Assembly (NCBI GenBank): GCA_965371945.1
Contig: CBDVAK010000133.1
Location: forward strand, 1-9,171
Direction of reading: 5' to 3'
Source: CBDVAK01 sp965371945
Lineage (GTDB): Bacteria > Pseudomonadota > Gammaproteobacteria > Competibacterales > JAHEDQ01
Length of the DNA stretch: 9,171 nucleotides
Shown: in pieces, positions 6,203-9,171 of the stretch
Numbering within the stretch: the first letter of the stretch is position 1
Layout of the letters: each line of letters starts with the position of its first letter
Position numbers and translations under genes: made by a program
The notes under the pieces: model-generated
What the model saw: only the letters and a program-made list of their open reading frames with translations
What the model was told of the DNA's origin: nothing
Database searches by the model: none

Positions 6203-7897
6203 GTGTACCAATACAACCCACTGGATCAGGCCTTCATCGAGCAACGCGCGGCGCAGTTTCGCGATCAGGTGCAGCGCCACCTGACCGGTGAACTGAACGA
6301 CGAGGAGTTCAAGGGGCTGCGTTTGCGCAACGGGCTCTACCAGGAGCTTCACGCCCATATGCTGCGTGTTGCGATCCCGTACGGGATGATGAATTCAGGC
6401 CAGCTCCGCAAACTCGCGGACATCGCCCGCCGCTATGACCACGGCTTCGGTCATTTCACCACCCGTCAAAATATCCAGTTCAATTGGCCGAAACTCGGGC
6501 AGGCCGCCGACATACTCGACCAGCTGGCCAGCGTGCAGATGCATGCGGTCCAGACCAGCGGCAACTGCGTGCGCAACGTCACCACCGATCATCTGGCCGG
6601 TGTGGCAGTCGACGAAATCGAAGATCCGCGACCCTATTGCGAAATGCTGCGCCAGTGGTCGACGCTGCACCCGGAGTTCCTGTGGCTGCCACGCAAGTTC
6701 AAGATCGCTGTTTCCGGCGCCACTGCCGATCGCGCGGCAACCGCCATCCATGACATCGGTCTGCGCCTGGTGCGCGGGGCAGACAACGAAACCGGCTTCC
6801 GGGTTCAGGTCGGCGGCGGCCTGGGGCGTAAACCCTATCTGGGCGTGGTATTACGTGAATTCCTGCCCAGGCACAATCTTCTGGCCTATGTGGAGGCGAT
6901 CCTGCGGGTGTACAACCTGCACGGCAGACGCGACAACATCCACCGGGCACGGATCAAGATCCTGGTGCGCTCGCTGGGCGCGCAGCCATTCCGCGACCAG
7001 GTCGAACAGGAATTCGAGCTGATCAGGGACGGCTCACTGCGAATCGGTGACGACGACATCGAGCATTTTCGAAGCTTTTTTACCCCGCCCCCTTACGAGC
7101 CGTCGCGGCATAACAGCATCGCGACCTCCAACTGGATGCTGGATACGCGCTTCTCGCGCTGGTACCAGCACAACACGGCAGCACACAAGGTACCGGGTTA
7201 TCGTGTCGTCTATGTCTCGCTCAAAGCCACCGGAGCCGCGCCGGGCGACGCCAGCGCGGCGCAGATGGAGACGGTTGCCGACCTCGCCGACCGTTATAGT
7301 TTTGGGGAAATTCGGGTCAGCCACCAACAGAACCTGGTGCTGGCGCACGTTGGGGAAGCAGACCTGGTGGCGCTCTGGCATGCACTGGACCACCGGCAGC
7401 TTGCGACCGCGAATATCGGCACGCTCAATGACATGATCTGCTGCCCGGGGCTTGACTATTGCTCGCTGGCACATGCCGGAACACTCCCGATTGCCAGCCA
7501 GATCAATGAGCGCTACCAGGATCTCGACGAGTTGTACCAACTCGGCAATATCAGTATCAGGATTTCAGGATGCGTGAATGCCTGCGGTCATCACCATGTC
7601 GGTGACATCGGCATACTCGGCGCGGACAAAAAAGGCGCCGAATGGTACCAGATCACCCTCGGCGGTACTTCCGGCGCTGACGCCGCGCTGGGTCAGCGAC
7701 TGGGCCCGGCGGTGGCCAGGGACAATGTTGCGGAAACCATCGACCGAATCCTCCAGGTTTATCTCCACCATCGCCTGGATAGCGAGAGTTTCCACTCGAC
7801 ATTTCAACGTATTGGAATCCATCCTTTCAGGAGTCACGTGTATGCGGATCATCGACAAGCAGGGAACGTGCACGAGTCGCTGGCGGCACTTGGCTGA
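6203..7897 (+). CDS. cysI: Assimilatory sulfite reductase, siroheme/[4Fe-4S] subunit (564 aa)
   Basis: Cytoplasmic hemoprotein that reduces sulfite to sulfide with six electrons, supplying sulfide for cysteine. The first half-repeat (about 50-125) carries HFTTRQNIQFNW (84-95) and QTSGNCVRN (117-125). LPRKFKIAVSG (162-172) gives Lys165 and Lys167. With Arg88 and Arg124, these correspond to the anion-binding basic residues of the siroheme site. The cluster/siroheme cysteines are C414 and C420 (CPGLDYC) and C457 and C461 (CVNAC, followed by GHHHVGDIGILG). Both half-repeats are complete and length is normal for Pseudomonas-type CysI. The GTG start gives MYQYNPLDQ, matching the usual N-terminus, with a good ribosome binding site. 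No flavoprotein subunit gene is beside it, so the electron donor is unseen. The close family of ferredoxin nitrite reductases is the main alternative; the DUF934 partner argues for sulfite. The 3' end overlaps DUF934 by 56 bp. Confidence 0.93.
   Translation: MYQYNPLDQAFIEQRAAQFRDQVQRHLTGELNDEEFKGLRLRNGLYQELHAHMLRVAIPYGMMNSGQLRKLADIARRYDHGFGHFTTRQNIQFNWPKLGQAADILDQLASVQMHAVQTSGNCVRNVTTDHLAGVAVDEIEDPRPYCEMLRQWSTLHPEFLWLPRKFKIAVSGATADRAATAIHDIGLRLVRGADNETGFRVQVGGGLGRKPYLGVVLREFLPRHNLLAYVEAILRVYNLHGRRDNIHRARIKILVRSLGAQPFRDQVEQEFELIRDGSLRIGDDDIEHFRSFFTPPPYEPSRHNSIATSNWMLDTRFSRWYQHNTAAHKVPGYRVVYVSLKATGAAPGDASAAQMETVADLADRYSFGEIRVSHQQNLVLAHVGEADLVALWHALDHRQLATANIGTLNDMICCPGLDYCSLAHAGTLPIASQINERYQDLDELYQLGNISIRISGCVNACGHHHVGDIGILGADKKGAEWYQITLGGTSGADAALGQRLGPAVARDNVAETIDRILQVYLHHRLDSESFHSTFQRIGIHPFRSHVYADHRQAGNVHESLAALG
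7829..7833 (+). promoter_or_regulatory. Ribosome binding site of the DUF934 gene
   Basis: AGGAG, inside the end of cysI and eight bases before the ATG at 7842. It selects that ATG over the earlier in-frame start at 7578. Confidence 0.75.
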
Positions 7898-8360
7898 CCA
7901 GGAGCCGGCCGGCGACGGCGACATCACGGTGTCGGTCGGGCGCTGGCTGCAGCACGGGCAGAGTCTGCTCACCCGCAGGGGCCGTACCGGGGTCCGCTTG
8001 CAACCGCAGGATTCGGTGGAAGTACTGCGCGATAAATTGCAACAGCTCGATCTGATCGCGCTGGAGGCGTCCGGTTTCGCCGAGGGACGGGGCTACACGC
8101 AGGCATGGTTGCTGCGCGATCGATTCGGCTACCGAGGCGAGATGCGGGCACTGGGCGCGCGGCGGGACCACCTCTACGCCATGGCGCGCTGCGGAATAGA
8201 CGCCTTCGAACTCGCGCCCGGGGAAGACCTGCCGGCCGCGCTCAAGGCTTTCGACGAAATCCGAGTCCGCTACCAACCCGCGGCGGACGGTGCGCCATTC
8301 CTGTTTCAACAGCTGCGCGTGCGCATATCACCTCAGGAAGCAGTCAGCAGACTGCGATAG
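7842..8360 (+). CDS. DUF934 family protein linked to sulfite reduction (172 aa)
   Basis: Small soluble protein of the DUF934 family (COG3749), which is commonly found directly after cysI in Pseudomonas and relatives and is presumed to help assimilatory sulfite reduction; its biochemical role is not established. The family core is clear: ASGFAEGRGYTQAWLLRDRF (77-96), then YRGEMRALG (98-106), DHLYAMARCGIDAFEL (110-124), and a final ALKAFDEIRVRYQPA (134-148). No signal peptide, membrane segment or Cys cluster is seen; Cys10 and Cys118 are the only cysteines. The ATG at 7842 has AGGAG in front and gives the usual family length, starting 56 bp inside cysI, which implies translational coupling. Its last 28 bp overlap the end of the convergent gene on the other strand. 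Confidence 0.88.
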   Translation: MRIIDKQGTCTSRWRHLADQEPAGDGDITVSVGRWLQHGQSLLTRRGRTGVRLQPQDSVEVLRDKLQQLDLIALEASGFAEGRGYTQAWLLRDRFGYRGEMRALGARRDHLYAMARCGIDAFELAPGEDLPAALKAFDEIRVRYQPAADGAPFLFQQLRVRISPQEAVSRLR

Positions 8361-9171
8361 AGTTGCTCGTATAGCGGGATCACCCGTTGGATGTCGAAAT
8401 CCCGGGCCCGCTTGCGGGCGCCATCCCTGAAGTGTTGCAACAGCGCCGGGTCGGACAGCAGACCGATGGCTTGTTGAGCCATGCCGTCCACGTCTCCCAG
8501 CGGGCTTACATAACCACTTTCGCCATGCCGGTTTACGAATGGCAGCCCACCGCGATCGCTGGTGATCACCGGCACCCCGCAGGCCATCGCTTCCAGGGCT
8601 GCCAGGCCGAAGCTTTCCTGCTCGGAAAGCAACAACAGCAGGTCGGTTCTTGCCACCACCTCCTGCGGTGCTCTGAGCTTGCCAAAAAACACCACCGAAT
8701 CGCCCAACCCGAGCTTGCGGGCCAGAACTTCCACCTGGCTGCGATCCGGCCCGTCACCCACCATCAGCAACCGTGCCGGCATATGCTCGCGAATGCGGGC
8801 AAACACCTGCACCACATCACCCACCCGTTTGATAGGCCGAAAGTTGGACACGTGGCAGATCAGCCGTTCCCCCCGCGAAGCATAATCAGTGCGCAGCGGC
8901 GCATCACGCCCGTCGCAGAACGCCTGATCCATATCGATAAAGTTGGGAATGACGTGGATCGGGCATTTGACCCCGAGATCACTCACGGTCTGTACGCGCA
9001 GCGACTCAGACACCGCCGTTACCGCCTGGCAGCGCTCCAGCGCATGTTTGAGCACCGGTCGCAGCCAGCGGTCCTGCCCCACCACGGTGACATCGGTACC
9101 GTGCAGGGTGGTAACAACCGGCAGACGCCCCCCACCCTGCTCGACGATCTCGCGCGCCTGCACAGCCGCCG
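8333..9171 (-). CDS. bshA: BshA-like glycosyltransferase (GT4), C-terminal 278 residues; 5' end outside window
   Basis: GT-B fold glycosyltransferase closely resembling BshA, which joins N-acetylglucosamine from UDP-GlcNAc to L-malate in the first step of bacillithiol synthesis. Counting from the first visible codon, the BshA-like landmarks in order are VVTTLHGTDVTVVGQD (18-33), AVTAVSESL (49-57), IHVIPNFID (71-79), ICHVSNFRPIKRVGDV (104-119) and LLMVGDGPD (134-142). The C-terminal nucleotide-sugar motif LLLLLSEQESFGLAALEAM (177-195) has the E-x7-E pair at 185/193 and is followed by ACGVP. B. subtilis BshA (377 aa) aligns from about residue 100 onward without gaps of note, so roughly 100 N-terminal residues lie beyond the edge. 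The frame is open through the edge; the GTG at 9161-9163 is internal. GT4 membership is certain. The BshA assignment rests on remembered sequence, and another GlcNAc transferase is possible. Confidence 0.8.
   Translation of the reverse strand, partial: AAVQAREIVEQGGGRLPVVTTLHGTDVTVVGQDRWLRPVLKHALERCQAVTAVSESLRVQTVSDLGVKCPIHVIPNFIDMDQAFCDGRDAPLRTDYASRGERLICHVSNFRPIKRVGDVVQVFARIREHMPARLLMVGDGPDRSQVEVLARKLGLGDSVVFFGKLRAPQEVVARTDLLLLLSEQESFGLAALEAMACGVPVITSDRGGLPFVNRHGESGYVSPLGDVDGMAQQAIGLLSDPALLQHFRDGARKRARDFDIQRVIPLYEQLYRSLLTAS

Noticed and set aside
6081..6284. 67-codon open frame across the lrp-cysI gap
   Set aside because: It runs through the promoter region and into cysI in another frame, without a ribosome binding site.
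7578..7841. 88-codon N-terminal extension of the DUF934 protein
   Set aside because: It lies wholly inside cysI in another frame and makes the protein much longer than the family; AGGAG and ATG at 7842 fit.
1..9171. Defence island, prophage, insertion sequence, CRISPR array or RNA gene
   Set aside because: Both strands were read for transposase or integrase motifs, terminal inverted repeats, evenly spaced repeats and tRNA-like cloverleafs; none was seen.

Overview
The window looks like chromosomal DNA of a GC-rich (about 60% by eye) Gram-negative bacterium, probably a gammaproteobacterium. It encodes an RND pump with an outer-membrane lipoprotein channel, a Pseudomonas-type one-subunit sulfite reductase paired with a DUF934 gene, and an Lrp/AsnC regulator that reads like the DecR branch. 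Nothing marks it as a mobile element: I see no transposase, integrase, tRNA, CRISPR array or phage gene. Coding density is high, and the only clearly AT-rich stretch is the divergent intergenic region at about 6047-6202.

Left part (1-3307, + strand): the 3' end of an RND efflux permease, then a complete class I polyphosphate kinase 2 (ppk2), then a NodT/OprM-type outer-membrane efflux lipoprotein. All are co-directional with short gaps and good ribosome binding sites. The pump permease and its exit channel are thus separated by a polyphosphate enzyme. A 75-bp gap with two overlapping, mutually exclusive hairpins follows.

Middle (3383-5560, + strand): a 725-residue fusion. Its N-terminal two thirds resemble the dicarboxylate/amino-acid:cation symporter (DAACS) fold, but the usual ion- and substrate-binding motifs are replaced. 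An extra membrane segment then leads to a C-terminal family 3 solute-binding domain that should lie in the periplasm. This is the most unusual protein in the window.

Right part (5591-9171): a sulfur/thiol block. A DecR-like Lrp/AsnC regulator (- strand) is divergent from cysI and an overlapping DUF934 gene (+ strand). The shared intergenic region holds a consensus -10 box overlapped by a 13/15 match to the E. coli Lrp consensus. Convergent with DUF934, and overlapping its end by 28 bp, is the 3' part of a glycosyltransferase that closely resembles BshA, the first enzyme of bacillithiol synthesis. That is unexpected beside a proteobacterial sulfite reductase. A plausible reading is that sulfide made by CysI feeds cysteine, with the regulator sensing cysteine or a related amino acid and a low-molecular-weight thiol glycoside pathway nearby; this link is inference.
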